Assembly: GCF_002211305.1 (NCBI RefSeq)
Contig: NZ_LOKW01000015.1
Location: 1 to 32,630, forward strand
Direction: 5' to 3'
From: Rhizobium sp. R634
GTDB taxonomy: Bacteria > Pseudomonadota > Alphaproteobacteria > Rhizobiales > Rhizobiaceae
Length of the DNA: 32,630 nt
Below, one piece after another: positions 21,935 to 31,297 of the stretch. How positions within the stretch are numbered: position 1 is the first letter of the stretch; every line of letters starts with the position of its first letter. The position numbers and the translations under genes are program-made. The notes under the pieces are model-generated. The model was not told where the DNA came from and made no database searches. It saw only the letters and a program-made list of their open reading frames with translations.

Positions 21935-24900
21935 ATGATCTCGCGTTTCTTCATCGAGCGGCCGGTACTCGCCAACGTCCTGGCATTGGTCTTCGTGCTC
22001 ATCGGCGCGGTCGCCCTCTTCCAACTGCCCGTGGCGCAATATCCGAACGTCGTTCCGCCGACAGTGCAGGTGACGACCCGTTTTCCCGGCGCCAGCGCCC
22101 AGACCCTCGTCGATACCGTGGCGCTGCCGATCGAGCAGCAGGTCAACGGCGTGCAGAACATGCTCTACATGCAGTCGACGAGCGCCAGCGACGGCACCTA
22201 TTCCCTGATCGTCACCTTCGCCATCGGAACGGATCCCGATCAGGCGCAGGTTCTGGTCCAGAACCGTGTCGCGATCGCAATGTCGTCGCTTCCCGAAGCT
22301 GTCCAGCTCCAGGGCGTGACGACGCAGAAGAAATCGACGGCGATACTCGGTTTCGTCAGCCTCACCTCGCCCGACAGCCGCTATGACAGCCTGTTCCTGT
22401 CGAACTACGCCGTCATCAACCTGCAGAACGAGCTCTCCCGCCTGCCGGGTGTCGGCAACGTCACCGTGTTCGGTGCCGGCCAATACGCCATGCGGATCTG
22501 GATGGACCCGAACCTGCTGCAGGCGCGTGGCCTCACCCCGCAGGATGTCGTCAACGTCGTACAGCAGCAGAGCCAGGAGGTCGCCGCCGGCCAGATCGGC
22601 ATTCCGCCAGTGCCGAAAGGGCAGCTCTTCCAATACACGCTGAACGTCAACGGCCGGCTGAACGAGGCGGCCGATTACGAAAACATCGTCGTCAAGGTCG
22701 AAAGCGGACAGGGCGGCCGCATTACCCGCGTGCGCGATATCGGCCGTGTCGAACTCGGCGCCCAGACCTACAGTCAGTCCTTCATGCAGAACGGCCGGCC
22801 GGCGGCCGGTATCGGCATTTTCCAATTGCCGGAGGCGAACGCCATTGCGGTGGCCCAGGCGGTCCGCGCGAAGATGGAGGAGCTGTCGAAGAGCTTCCCG
22901 CCCGGCCTCGAATATTACGTGCCGTTCGACACGACGAAATTCGTCGAAGCTTCCATCGACGAGGTTTACGTCACCCTGATCGAGGCGGGCGTGCTCGTTC
23001 TCATCGTCATTCTGATTTTCCTGCAGGATTGGCGGGCGATGCTCGTGCCCGCAACCACCGTTCCGGTCACCATCATCGGCGCCTTCGCGGCCATGGCGGC
23101 ATTGGGCTTCACGGTCAATCTCTCGACGCTCTTTGCCATCGTTCTCGCCATCGGCATCGTCGTCGACGATGCCATCGTCATCGTCGAAGGCGTCGCCCGC
23201 CACATCGAGGCGGGCATGTCGGGCCGGAAGGCGGCCGAGAAGGCGATGGAGGAACTGCTCGGCCCGGTCATCGGCATCACACTCGTGCTGATGGCCGTTT
23301 TCATTCCGGCCGCTTTCCTGCCCGGCCTCACCGGGCAGCTCTATCGGCAGTTCGCGCTCGTCATCGCCGCGACCGCGCTGATCAGCGCCATCAACGCCGT
23401 CACTCTGAAACCAACGCAATGCGCCCTCTGGCTGCGCGCACCGGTGCCGCTCGAAAAACGCAACGTCTTCTACCGCGGCTTTAACAGGGGTTACGATTGG
23501 GGTGAACGCCACTATGCCGGATTGATCGGATCGATGACGCGCCGCAGCGGCATCATGGCCATCGCAGCGCTCGCGTTGATCGGGGTCGCCGTCTGGGGCC
23601 TCACTCGCCTGCCGACCGCCTTCCTGCCACTCGAAGATCAAGGCTATGTGCTGATCAGTGCGCAATTGCCCGACGGCGCCTCGAAGGAGCGCACGGATGC
23701 CGTGATGGAAGAAGTCGGCAAGATCGCCGAGGCCGCGCCCGGGGTCGATCAGGTGCTGACCATCAGCGGCATTTCGGTCCTCGACAACAGCGCCAGCCTG
23801 CAGAATGCCGGCGTCGCCTATGTCGTCCTCAAGGATTGGGACGAGCGCGGCAAGGAAAAGGGGCAGGACCTGCTGTCGATCTACCAGCATCTGAACGATG
23901 CGCTCCAGCATGTGCTGACCGCCAAGACGCTGGTGGTCGTGCCGCCGCCGATCCAGGGCGTCGGCAATGCCAATGGCTTTACCATGCAGGTCGAGCTCCG
24001 CAACGGCATATCCGACTATCCGCTGCTGCAATCGCTTGCCGATACCATCGTCAAGAACGGCAACGCCCAATCATCGCTGCAGAGACTAAGTACGCCGTTC
24101 CGCTCGAACGTGCCGCAGCTCGCAGTCTCCGTCGATCGCATCAAGGCCGAAACATTGGGCATTACCGTGGGACAGGTCTTTTCCGCTCTCTCCGGCTATG
24201 TCGGATCGAGCTACGTCACCCAGTTCAACAAATTCGGCCGCACCTTCCAGGTCTATGCGCAGGCCGCTTCCGATTACCGTGTCAGCCCCGAAGATATCCG
24301 CAATCTGAAGGTCAAGGCCGGCGACGGAACCATGGTGCCGCTCGGCACGGTCGTCGATGTCACCAGGACGCAAGGTCCCTCTCTGATCAGCCTCTACAAT
24401 CTCTACCCCACAGCGACCATCGTCGGCGGACCGGCCGCGGGCTTCAGCTCCGGCCAGTCGCTCGAGGTCATGGAGCAGATTGCCGATCATACCTTGCCGG
24501 CGGGCACCGGCTTCGAATGGACCGCACTTTCCTATCAGGAGAAGGCCGTCGGCGGGCAGATCTACTTCGTCTTCGCGCTCGCCATGCTGCTCGTCTATTT
24601 CGTTCTCGCCGGCCAGTATGAAAGCTGGATCCTGCCGCTGGCGGTCATATCAGCCGTACCGCTCGCCCTCCTGGGCACCGTGGCGGCCCTCACCGCGGCG
24701 GGTGTGGCCAACAATCTCTACACGCAGATCGGCCTTATCCTGCTGATTGCGCTCGCCGCCAAGAATGCCATCCTCATCGTCGAATATGCGCGCGAGAAGC
24801 GGGCCGAAGGCATGGAAATCCTCGACGCCGCCGTCGAGGCCGCCCGCCTGCGCTTCCGGCCGATCCTGATGACGTCCTTCGCCTTCATCCTCGGCGTGCT

Positions 24901-25117
24901 GCCCCTGGTGCTGGCGACAGGCGCGGGCGCATCGGCGCGCAAATCGATCGGCATTTCGGTCTTCAGCGGCATGATCGCCTCGACCTGCCTTGCCGTCCTC
25001 TTCGTTCCCTCCTTCTACGTGCTGTTGCAACGCCTCGAGGAACACTGGAAGCGGCGCGGCGCGACCGCAAACACGGCCGCGACAGTGACGGACGCGGAGA
25101 TATCGAAAGTCGGATAG
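21935..25117 (+). CDS. RND multidrug efflux transporter, HAE-1 family (AcrB/BepE-like)
   Basis: Proton-driven inner-membrane pump of 1060 residues. It begins MISRFFIERPVLANVLALVF, the HAE-1 start. TM4 holds the proton-relay aspartates D411-D412 in GIVVDDAIVIVEG, and the TM10 lysine is in LAAKNAILIVEYA. The large periplasmic loops contain FPGASAQTLVDTVALPIEQQ and the second-half PLEDQGYVLISAQLPDGAS, as in AcrB. AAAGGACAGCAGC precedes the ATG. It pairs with the upstream lipoprotein adaptor; substrates (antibiotics, plant phenolics, bile salts) cannot be told from the sequence. It converges with the next gene, leaving a 7-bp gap. Confidence 0.97.
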   Translation: MISRFFIERPVLANVLALVFVLIGAVALFQLPVAQYPNVVPPTVQVTTRFPGASAQTLVDTVALPIEQQVNGVQNMLYMQSTSASDGTYSLIVTFAIGTDPDQAQVLVQNRVAIAMSSLPEAVQLQGVTTQKKSTAILGFVSLTSPDSRYDSLFLSNYAVINLQNELSRLPGVGNVTVFGAGQYAMRIWMDPNLLQARGLTPQDVVNVVQQQSQEVAAGQIGIPPVPKGQLFQYTLNVNGRLNEAADYENIVVKVESGQGGRITRVRDIGRVELGAQTYSQSFMQNGRPAAGIGIFQLPEANAIAVAQAVRAKMEELSKSFPPGLEYYVPFDTTKFVEASIDEVYVTLIEAGVLVLIVILIFLQDWRAMLVPATTVPVTIIGAFAAMAALGFTVNLSTLFAIVLAIGIVVDDAIVIVEGVARHIEAGMSGRKAAEKAMEELLGPVIGITLVLMAVFIPAAFLPGLTGQLYRQFALVIAATALISAINAVTLKPTQCALWLRAPVPLEKRNVFYRGFNRGYDWGERHYAGLIGSMTRRSGIMAIAALALIGVAVWGLTRLPTAFLPLEDQGYVLISAQLPDGASKERTDAVMEEVGKIAEAAPGVDQVLTISGISVLDNSASLQNAGVAYVVLKDWDERGKEKGQDLLSIYQHLNDALQHVLTAKTLVVVPPPIQGVGNANGFTMQVELRNGISDYPLLQSLADTIVKNGNAQSSLQRLSTPFRSNVPQLAVSVDRIKAETLGITVGQVFSALSGYVGSSYVTQFNKFGRTFQVYAQAASDYRVSPEDIRNLKVKAGDGTMVPLGTVVDVTRTQGPSLISLYNLYPTATIVGGPAAGFSSGQSLEVMEQIADHTLPAGTGFEWTALSYQEKAVGGQIYFVFALAMLLVYFVLAGQYESWILPLAVISAVPLALLGTVAALTAAGVANNLYTQIGLILLIALAAKNAILIVEYAREKRAEGMEILDAAVEAARLRFRPILMTSFAFILGVLPLVLATGAGASARKSIGISVFSGMIASTCLAVLFVPSFYVLLQRLEEHWKRRGATANTAATVTDAEISKVG

Positions 25118-25124
25118 GTGACGG

Positions 25125-25454
25125 TTACTGAACGATCACCTGCACATAGACGTTGCCGCTCTTGGCATAATAATAAGCGCCGCATCGATAATAATAGCCG
25201 CCGAAATAGGGCCCATAGCGGCAGCCTGCCGGAAGCACGGCGATCGTCGTCGTCGTGCGTGTGACCACCCGGCGCGTCGTCCGCCGGGCCACGCCGGCAT
25301 AGGAGAGCGGCGTCAGCGGCCTGCCGATGACGGCCTCGGCCGGCGTTGCGAAGCCGATCGACAACGGCATGGATCCCTGCCGCTCGATGCGGAAATCGGT
25401 GAACGTCAGGACGCCGGCAAGGCCGAGGGCGAACAGCAGCTTGTTATAGGTCAT
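25125..25454 (-). CDS. Small exported Tyr-rich protein of unknown function
   Basis: 109-residue protein with an N-terminal hydrophobic segment (MTYNKLLFALGLAGVLTF), probably a signal peptide or anchor. An Arg/Thr-rich stretch (ARRTTRRVVTRTTTTIAV) follows, and then a short C-terminal domain rich in tyrosine with two cysteines (CRYGPYFGGYYYRCGAYYY). The ATG (25452-25454) overlaps the stop of the upstream DUF2092 gene (TGA 25451-25453), and GGGAGAAGCG is its ribosome site. That overlap is good evidence that the gene is real and coupled to its neighbour. I do not know its function; location at the envelope is the inference. Confidence 0.75.
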   Translation of the reverse strand: MTYNKLLFALGLAGVLTFTDFRIERQGSMPLSIGFATPAEAVIGRPLTPLSYAGVARRTTRRVVTRTTTTIAVLPAGCRYGPYFGGYYYRCGAYYYAKSGNVYVQVIVQ

Positions 25455-26236
25455 TTCGCTTCTCCCATATCGGCGGCAGCCGGAAGCTCGTCGAGCGATT
25501 GCATCTCGCTGAGATCGACAGTCTTCGCGCTGGCTGGAATTTCGATGGTGTAAGCAACGGCAGCGACATCCGCCCCGCTTTTGAAATCGCTGATCGCAAG
25601 CGTGTATTGCGGCGCCTGGACGACGTGCTTGCTGGTGATGACGTAACGGCGCGGGATGGGTTGCGAGCCCGTCTGTATCCAGATCTGCCAATCGATTTCC
25701 GGTGTCCGGAAGGCCAGATATTCGCATTCGACGCCGTCGACGAAAGCGCTGGAAATATGCTTGGCCTCCGTCACGTTGGACATAAGCACATCATAGACAT
25801 TGGACGACAGCAGATCCGCTCCCGGCGCTTCGACGCCGGCCGTCATCAGCCTGTCGATCAGGTCGTCGAGCGAACCTTTGCCGTCGATGTTGGCATAAGC
25901 GTCGAGGTTCTTGCCATGCACAGTCAGCGACGAGCCGTCGAAACTGACGTCGAGGTCGGCGAATCCGCCGGTCCTGGTGACTCGCAGCTTGTCGGGCCGT
26001 GTCATATTGGCCGTCCCGGAGCTGACGAACTGGAGCTTCTCGAAATCGGGCGTCACCGCTTCGAGGGACGATTGGTAAGTGAAGGATATCGTCTTCTGCG
26101 CCGTCAGGAAGTCGGACATGGACTTGAGAAGAGCTTTTGCATCATCCGCCCACGCACTCGCCGGCGTAAGGCTGGCGGCGAGCGAGGCATACAGGAAAAT
26201 CCGTTTCAATCGCGGGAAAGAAGGAGTCGATGACAT
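25451..26236 (-). CDS. DUF2092 family exported protein
   Basis: 261-residue predicted periplasmic protein. Residues 1-30 form a signal peptide ending ASAWA. The mature part (ADDAKALLKSMSDFLTAQKTISFTYQSSLE, then DKLRVTRTGGFADLDVSFDG, then WQIWIQTGSQPIPRRYVIT) follows the DUF2092 pattern, which recalls LolA/LolB-like beta-sheet proteins that handle lipids; this link is structural analogy only. The open frame extends to 26350, but the ATG at 26236 has AAGG nine bases upstream and sits right before the signal peptide. It precedes and overlaps the small Tyr-rich gene, so the two are probably partners. Confidence 0.85.
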   Translation of the reverse strand: MSSTPSFPRLKRIFLYASLAASLTPASAWADDAKALLKSMSDFLTAQKTISFTYQSSLEAVTPDFEKLQFVSSGTANMTRPDKLRVTRTGGFADLDVSFDGSSLTVHGKNLDAYANIDGKGSLDDLIDRLMTAGVEAPGADLLSSNVYDVLMSNVTEAKHISSAFVDGVECEYLAFRTPEIDWQIWIQTGSQPIPRRYVITSKHVVQAPQYTLAISDFKSGADVAAVAYTIEIPASAKTVDLSEMQSLDELPAAADMGEAK

Positions 26237-26274
26237 GGCAATGCCTTTCGTTCGTGTCGTCATCAATTTCATCG

Positions 26275-26309
26275 AATTGAAAATGACGGCTGCCGGACCT
26301 GCGGCAGCC
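26275..26309 (-). terminator. Possible terminator after the cysteine-repeat gene
   Basis: On the minus strand GGCTGCCG-CAGGTC-CGGCAGCC (26288-26309) forms a perfect 8-bp stem, then GTCATTTTCAATTC. It lies in the 205-bp gap between the cysteine-repeat gene and DUF2092, so these two may be separate transcripts. The T-tract is short. Confidence 0.5.
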
Positions 26310-26441
26310 GGGCATCGAATGTGAGAGACGCAATGCATGCATGCGGACAAACTCCGCTTGCCGGCTTTTACGGTATTCCGCTCACGGCTTTCGCGCTGGC
26401 GCGCGACAGCCTCTTTTGGGAAGAAAGTCTTCGAGCAGCCG

Positions 26442-27236
26442 CTACAATCCCGAGGTCAGCACGCGGTGGCAGGCCGGCGATACGCGCGGCAGATTGTCCC
26501 GCAGGCAGGCAATGCCCCGCCCTCCTCCCAAAGGCACCATGCGGCAGAAGGCCTGGAAGTCCGCTCCGCAGGTCTCCCGCAGGATCATCACTTCCTCGCG
26601 CGGGGAGAAGGCCGGCATCATTGCCCGAGGGGCAGGCGTGATCGCGCCGGTCGCAGCCGCATCGCCCGTCGCCGGCGCGCTCGATCCTCCCAATGCCGCG
26701 ACGGCCTGCTGGCATGGCGCCGATAAAGCGGCGTTGTGCTGCTGCAAACAGCTCAACGCTGCCGCACCGCCCGGCGTAACGCCGGAACATTGCGCCATGA
26801 AATCCCGCTGGCAGGCCGATTTGACCGTATCGCGCTGCGCCTGCGTCGGCTGGTGCGCGGGCATGCCGGCCGCCGGCGCCGGCGTGGTCGCCGCGGTATT
26901 TGCAGGCGCCCCCGGAGCCGGCTCCGCCGATGTCGACTTGGGTTTGACGTTCACCGCAGACACCGCTTTCTTACAGTCTGCCGAAAGCGTGGCGTTATGC
27001 TGCTGCAAACAGGTAAGCGCCTCGATGCCTCCCGGTGTCACACCGGAACATTTCGCAATGAAATCAGAACGGCATTCTGCCCTGATCGCATCTTTTTGCT
27101 CTTCGGTCGGCGCTTGCGCGGAAGCTATCCCGGCGAGGAACACAATCGCGCAGAACGCAGGCAACGCGGAGATTGCCGATTGAAGACGATGCCTCCCATA
27201 GGGAGACGCCGTTAGAGAAGATCCCCATTTCCGCAT
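26442..27236 (-). CDS. Exported protein with three four-cysteine repeats (GLG1/Cys-rich-FGFR type)
   Basis: 264-residue protein with a hydrophobic export signal (about residues 20-40, ending GIASAQA) and three repeats with identical cysteine spacing C-x7-C-x12-C-x11-C. The repeats are C55/C63/C76/C88, C142/C150/C163/C175 and C223/C231/C244/C256. Repeats 1 and 2 share DF(I/M)A(K/Q)CSGVTPGG and CLQQHNA, while repeat 3 is diverged. The linkers are rich in Ala, Pro and Thr. The pattern resembles the cysteine-rich repeat of the Golgi protein GLG1, which occurs in bacteria as short secreted proteins. Disulfide bonding in the periplasm is likely; the function is unknown. The ATG follows AGGGGGGAATC. 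Confidence 0.85.
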   Translation of the reverse strand: MRKWGSSLTASPYGRHRLQSAISALPAFCAIVFLAGIASAQAPTEEQKDAIRAECRSDFIAKCSGVTPGGIEALTCLQQHNATLSADCKKAVSAVNVKPKSTSAEPAPGAPANTAATTPAPAAGMPAHQPTQAQRDTVKSACQRDFMAQCSGVTPGGAAALSCLQQHNAALSAPCQQAVAALGGSSAPATGDAAATGAITPAPRAMMPAFSPREEVMILRETCGADFQAFCRMVPLGGGRGIACLRDNLPRVSPACHRVLTSGL

Positions 27237-27454
27237 GATTCCCCCCTGTAAATCTCTGATCTACTTCATGAAATCGAACTGCCCTCTGAATAGAAAAATA
27301 GGCGCCGCCGAGTGGACGGACGTTACTTGCTGCTCTGGAAATATATGATGCGCCTGAACTAGGTATATTAGAATATTATCTTTTTAGCAACTAGTTCGTC
27401 GTCGCTGAAACTCGATGACAACTTGCAGGGATATTATTTCGACAATCCAGAACG

Positions 27455-27478
27455 ACAAAAGTCCGCACAAGGCGGGCC
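27455..27478 (-). terminator. Weak terminator candidate of the sugar ABC operon
   Basis: On the minus strand CCGC-CTTGT-GCGG (27463-27475) is followed by ACTTTTGTCG, about 45 bp after the permease stop. The stem is only four base pairs. The rest of the 283-bp gap (27237-27519) is AT-rich near 27350-27400 and shows no gene. Confidence 0.3.
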
Positions 27479-27519
27479 TTGGTGAGCCTTGGTTGCCAGT
27501 TCAGGTTTTGAACCGTTCG

Positions 27520-28551
27520 CTACACCTGGTCCTGATTGGCAACCACCGGCAATTTGCCCTCGTCCGAAACACGGGCTTCGGTCTGCCGGGCGGCAGAGAC
27601 GAGTCGGCGCTGTGCGCGGATCGCGTTCCATTGTTGGTCGATCAGCACGCCGATGAGGATCACCCCGCCCATGACGGCGAAATTCAGCGAAGATGGGATG
27701 CCAAGCAGATTCACGAGGTTCTGCAACTCCTGGAGCAGGACCGTTCCGAGCACGACGCCGACGATCGATCCCTCGCCGCCGCGGAGCGAAAAGCCGCCAA
27801 GCACGGCAGCGGCAATTGCGTAGAGTTCATAGAACTGGCCATGGCTGGCCGGCGAGATCGAGCGTGTGTACATGGCGAAATAGATTGCCGCGAGCGCGGT
27901 AAGCAGTCCGCAGATGACATAGGCCGACATCACCATCCGGCCGGTGCGGATGCCGGAATAGCGTGCCGCCTCCTCGTTCTTGCCGATCGCATAAAGATAA
28001 CGCCCGAAGACAGAGCGATGCAGTACCACCCACATCGCCACGGAAATGATGACGAGCGCTATGAAGGTGTTGGGAACGCCGTACAACCGTCCGGCCGTCA
28101 GGAACTCAAGCTCGGGAAAATTTTGGCCGAATGCAAAACCCGCCGTTCCGTCGGCCGTATAGAAGCGCGCCGCCCCGCGATAGATAAGGAGGCCGCAGAG
28201 AGTGACGACGAAGGGTTGCAGGTTCAGCCGGGTGATCAGCCAGCCGTGAACGGCACCTATGAGCGCGCCGAGCATCAAAATGAGTGGGAGCGCCAACATC
28301 CACGGCATATTTTGGACCGCGACGAAATCGACAAACAGCACACCAAGAAGCGCGACCAGCGAACCCACGGAAAGTTCGATACCGCCTGTAATGATGACGT
28401 AGGCCTGGCCAATCGACAGGATGCCGAACAGGCCGATCAGGTTGGCCGTATTCGCCAGATTGATCGGCAGCAGGAAGCGCGGATTGATGATCGCGACGAC
28501 GATGCCTACGACGACGATCAAAAGTAGCAGTCCAAGATCTTTCTTGATCAT
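27520..28551 (-). CDS. Sugar ABC transporter permease (RbsC type)
   Basis: Inner-membrane permease of a ribose-type sugar importer, 343 residues with 8-10 hydrophobic segments. Family landmarks include IGLFGILSIGQAYVIITGGIEL near residue 45, GWLITRLNLQPFVVTL and the EAARYSGI segment of the cytoplasmic coupling loop (KNEEAARYSGIRT). AVLGGFSLRGGEGSIVGVVLG and a late hydrophobic stretch (FAVMGGVILIGVLID) follow. It is the third gene of a binding protein, ATPase, permease operon (41-bp gap from the ATPase gene). The single permease would act as a homodimer. The sugar is unknown. Confidence 0.94.
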   Translation of the reverse strand: MIKKDLGLLLLIVVVGIVVAIINPRFLLPINLANTANLIGLFGILSIGQAYVIITGGIELSVGSLVALLGVLFVDFVAVQNMPWMLALPLILMLGALIGAVHGWLITRLNLQPFVVTLCGLLIYRGAARFYTADGTAGFAFGQNFPELEFLTAGRLYGVPNTFIALVIISVAMWVVLHRSVFGRYLYAIGKNEEAARYSGIRTGRMVMSAYVICGLLTALAAIYFAMYTRSISPASHGQFYELYAIAAAVLGGFSLRGGEGSIVGVVLGTVLLQELQNLVNLLGIPSSLNFAVMGGVILIGVLIDQQWNAIRAQRRLVSAARQTEARVSDEGKLPVVANQDQV

Positions 28552-28593
28552 TCGAGATCCATTCCCCGATATCTGACTGTATTACCGCCGCGG

Positions 28594-30132
28594 CTATTTT
28601 ACGCCTTTGCCGACAGCAAGCAAAAGGACGCTTTCCTGACTGAATTCGTCCTCATCGAGAATGCCGGCGATCTGGCCCTCATGCATGACGGCAATGCGGT
28701 CCGAAACGCCGATCACCTCTTCCATGTCGCTGGAGATCATCAGGATCGCGACACCGGCATCGGCAAGCGTCCGCATCAGGCCGTAGATCTCATTCTTGGC
28801 GCCGATATCGATGCCGCGTGTCGGCTCGTCGAAGATCATCACCTTCGGGCTCATCGACAACCATTTCGCAAGCACGACCTTCTGCTGGTTGCCGCCGGAC
28901 AGAGTGCCGGTTCGACTGGAAACAGAGGGCGCCTTGATGCCGAGGCGAACGCGCTGCTTTTCGGCCGCCGCCGTCTCCCGCTCGGCGGACAGCATGAAGC
29001 GGCTGGCAAGCATGGGGAGATCGGCAAGGGTTATGTTCTGGGCGATCGGGAAATCAAGAAGAATGCCGTTGCGCTTTCGATCCTCCGGCACCAGGAAAAT
29101 GCCGCGAGCAACGGCGTCCCGCGCGGAACGGACTTCAATTTTCTTCCCGTCCTGCAGGATGGCTCCGCCGTAACTGCGATCAATGCCGAAGAGCACTCTG
29201 GCAAGTTCGGTGCGGCCGGACCCGACGAGGCCCGCAAGTCCGAGGATTTCTCCATACCTGATTTCCAGATCAACGGGATGGCCGGGATAAGCCGCGGTGC
29301 GCACGGCACTGACCTTCAGCGCAACTGAGCCGGGCGAGCGCTGCGGCTTTGCGGTGCGGGCCGCCAGCATCCGGCCAATCATCAGCTTGACCATCTGGTC
29401 GTGGCCGATGTCCTTCTTGGCAAGCGTGCCCGCAAGCGCGCCATCACGGAGGACGACGACGCGGTCGGCCACGCGCTCAACCTCGTGGAGCCGGTGCGAG
29501 ATGAAAATAACACTGATGCCATCCGCCTTCAGCTTTTTGATGATGCTGAGCAGCCGCTCGGTTTCAGCCAGCGGCAGGCTGGAAGTAGGCTCGTCGAAAA
29601 TGACGAGCTTGGCGTTGATGGACAGCGCCTTGGCGATTTCCACCATTTGCTGCTCGGCCAGCGACAACGACGCCACGGGTGTGTCGGCGGAAAAATGCGC
29701 GCCCACGCGCCTCAACAACGGCTTCACCATGTCCCTTAGTCGATCGCGATCCACAAGTTTGAGAGGTCCCGCCTTCAGCGGTTCGCGCCCCAGGAAGATA
29801 TTGGCGGCGACGTCGAGATTCTCAAAGAGATTGAGCTCCTGATGCACGAAGGCGATGCCGGACGAGATGCTCGATTCCACAGTGAGGAAACGAAGCTCTG
29901 CCCCGAGCAGGATCGTGCCCCGATCGGGTGCAATCACTCCGCCGAGAATCTTCATCAGCGTCGATTTTCCAGCCCCGTTTTCGCCGACAAGGCCGATGAC
30001 CTCGCCTGGCATGATGTCCATAGACAGGCCTTCGAGCGCAACGACACCTGGATAGGTCTTGCCAACGCCGGAAAGCGAAAGGAATGGCGTTGCGGGCGCG
30101 CCCGGTGGCGGGATGTCGGAACTACGGTTCAT
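28594..30132 (-). CDS. Sugar ABC transporter ATPase (RbsA type, two nucleotide-binding domains)
   Basis: 512-residue cytoplasmic ATPase that drives the sugar importer. The first half has Walker A GENGAGKST (50-58), a signature region LSLAEQQMVEIAKAL and Walker B LVIFDEPTSS. The second half has the degenerate P-loop GLVGSGRTEL, a good signature LSGGNQQKVVLAKWL and Walker B VMIFDEPTRGID. Intact second-half signature with degenerate Walker A is the norm for RbsA/MglA/XylG ATPases. It lies 78 bp downstream of the binding-protein gene and 41 bp upstream of the permease gene. Confidence 0.95.
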   Translation of the reverse strand: MNRSSDIPPPGAPATPFLSLSGVGKTYPGVVALEGLSMDIMPGEVIGLVGENGAGKSTLMKILGGVIAPDRGTILLGAELRFLTVESSISSGIAFVHQELNLFENLDVAANIFLGREPLKAGPLKLVDRDRLRDMVKPLLRRVGAHFSADTPVASLSLAEQQMVEIAKALSINAKLVIFDEPTSSLPLAETERLLSIIKKLKADGISVIFISHRLHEVERVADRVVVLRDGALAGTLAKKDIGHDQMVKLMIGRMLAARTAKPQRSPGSVALKVSAVRTAAYPGHPVDLEIRYGEILGLAGLVGSGRTELARVLFGIDRSYGGAILQDGKKIEVRSARDAVARGIFLVPEDRKRNGILLDFPIAQNITLADLPMLASRFMLSAERETAAAEKQRVRLGIKAPSVSSRTGTLSGGNQQKVVLAKWLSMSPKVMIFDEPTRGIDIGAKNEIYGLMRTLADAGVAILMISSDMEEVIGVSDRIAVMHEGQIAGILDEDEFSQESVLLLAVGKGVK

Positions 30133-30210
30133 CGGCTGTCCACGGCTGCTGATGCTGACGGCATGAAACGCCTTTTGCGGCGGCGGTGAGTGCCGCCGCC
30201 GCGAAAGAGC

Positions 30211-31176
30211 CTATTTTCCGGCCATGGCCTTCAGGTCGGCTGCATATTTGTCAACGTCATCCTTGCCGATGATGACAGTCGGGATGATGATCAAGCCATC
30301 GGCGGGAACGCCTGATTTGTCGCCCTTGAGGTAGGCGGCCATCAATTTCATACCCTGATAGGCCCATTCGAACGGCTGCTGTACGACGGTTGCCGCGATC
30401 GTGCCTTCCTTCACACCGCCGAGCGTGATCGGATCGTCATCGAAGCCGACGACGGTGATCTGGCCGAGCTTGCCTGCGTCGCGCAACGCCTCATAGATGC
30501 GCGGCGTGTTGTAGGAGTAGAAGCCGACCATGCAGGTCAGGTCGGGGCTGGCCACCAACGCATCCTCCACGTTCTTCTTGGCACGCGTCTGATCGATGTC
30601 GTCACCGCGAACATCGACAAGCTCGATCTTGGTGCCCTTGAGCCCTTCCTTCATCCCTTCGATGCGTTCGCGGGCGTTATCGGCGCCCAGCAGACCGACG
30701 AAACCCATGCACTTACCGCCGTCCGGCATCGCCTTCTTGGCGATTTCGGCGGCCTGCTTGCCGGCGTCGATGTTCGAAGACCCGATATAGGCGACCCGGT
30801 TTGTCTTCGGCGCGTCGCTGTCGGTGGTGAAGAGAGCCGTCTGCGAGCCGATCTTGTTGAGACCGTCCGTCTGGGTCTTGGGATCGACGGCGGAGACCAT
30901 GATCCCCTTGACGCCGGCGCTGACGAGATCTTCCATGAGACGCTGCTGAATGGCGACAGCCGCCTGCTCAGGATATTTCAGTTCCATGTTGTAGTCGGGC
31001 ATCTCGCCCTGCGCCTTCTTCACGCCTGCCTCGGCGGCTTTCCAGAAGTCGGACGCTCCATTGACGACGAATGCGAGTGTCGGCTTGTCGGCGGCATGTG
31101 ATGCAGCCATCGGCGCCGCACTCAACATCAACGCAGCGAAAAACAAGGCAGCATTTTTCCGTTTCAGCTGTTTCAT
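30211..31176 (-). CDS. Sugar ABC transporter substrate-binding protein (RbsB type)
   Basis: 321-residue periplasmic binding protein. Residues 1-29 are a signal peptide ending ASHAA. The mature part has VVNGASDFWKAAEAGVKKA, VSAVDPKTQTDGLNKI, TTDSDAPKTNRVAYIGSSN and FDDDPITLGGVKEG, typical of the ribose/allose/galactose-binding family (Peripla_BP_4). The open frame runs to 31236, but ATG 31176 has GGGAGGAG upstream and begins the signal peptide. It heads a three-gene operon. The ligand could be a pentose, hexose or polyol; the SDR gene upstream on the same strand may act on the imported compound. Confidence 0.94.
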   Translation of the reverse strand: MKQLKRKNAALFFAALMLSAAPMAASHAADKPTLAFVVNGASDFWKAAEAGVKKAQGEMPDYNMELKYPEQAAVAIQQRLMEDLVSAGVKGIMVSAVDPKTQTDGLNKIGSQTALFTTDSDAPKTNRVAYIGSSNIDAGKQAAEIAKKAMPDGGKCMGFVGLLGADNARERIEGMKEGLKGTKIELVDVRGDDIDQTRAKKNVEDALVASPDLTCMVGFYSYNTPRIYEALRDAGKLGQITVVGFDDDPITLGGVKEGTIAATVVQQPFEWAYQGMKLMAAYLKGDKSGVPADGLIIIPTVIIGKDDVDKYAADLKAMAGK

Positions 31177-31297
31177 AATACTCCTCCCAAGGGCCGCGGT
31201 TGCGAGGGCCCGGTCGCGACTTGCGGCCGGCCGCATGCGCGCCCCCTCCAGGGCCGTCGCAAAGCAACGTGTGCATGGATACCGATCGCAGATCGAC

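Noticed and set aside
21908..24070. 720-codon minus-strand open frame over the RND pump gene
   Set aside because: Antisense shadow of a fully recognisable RND transporter; repetitive charged residues and no motif.
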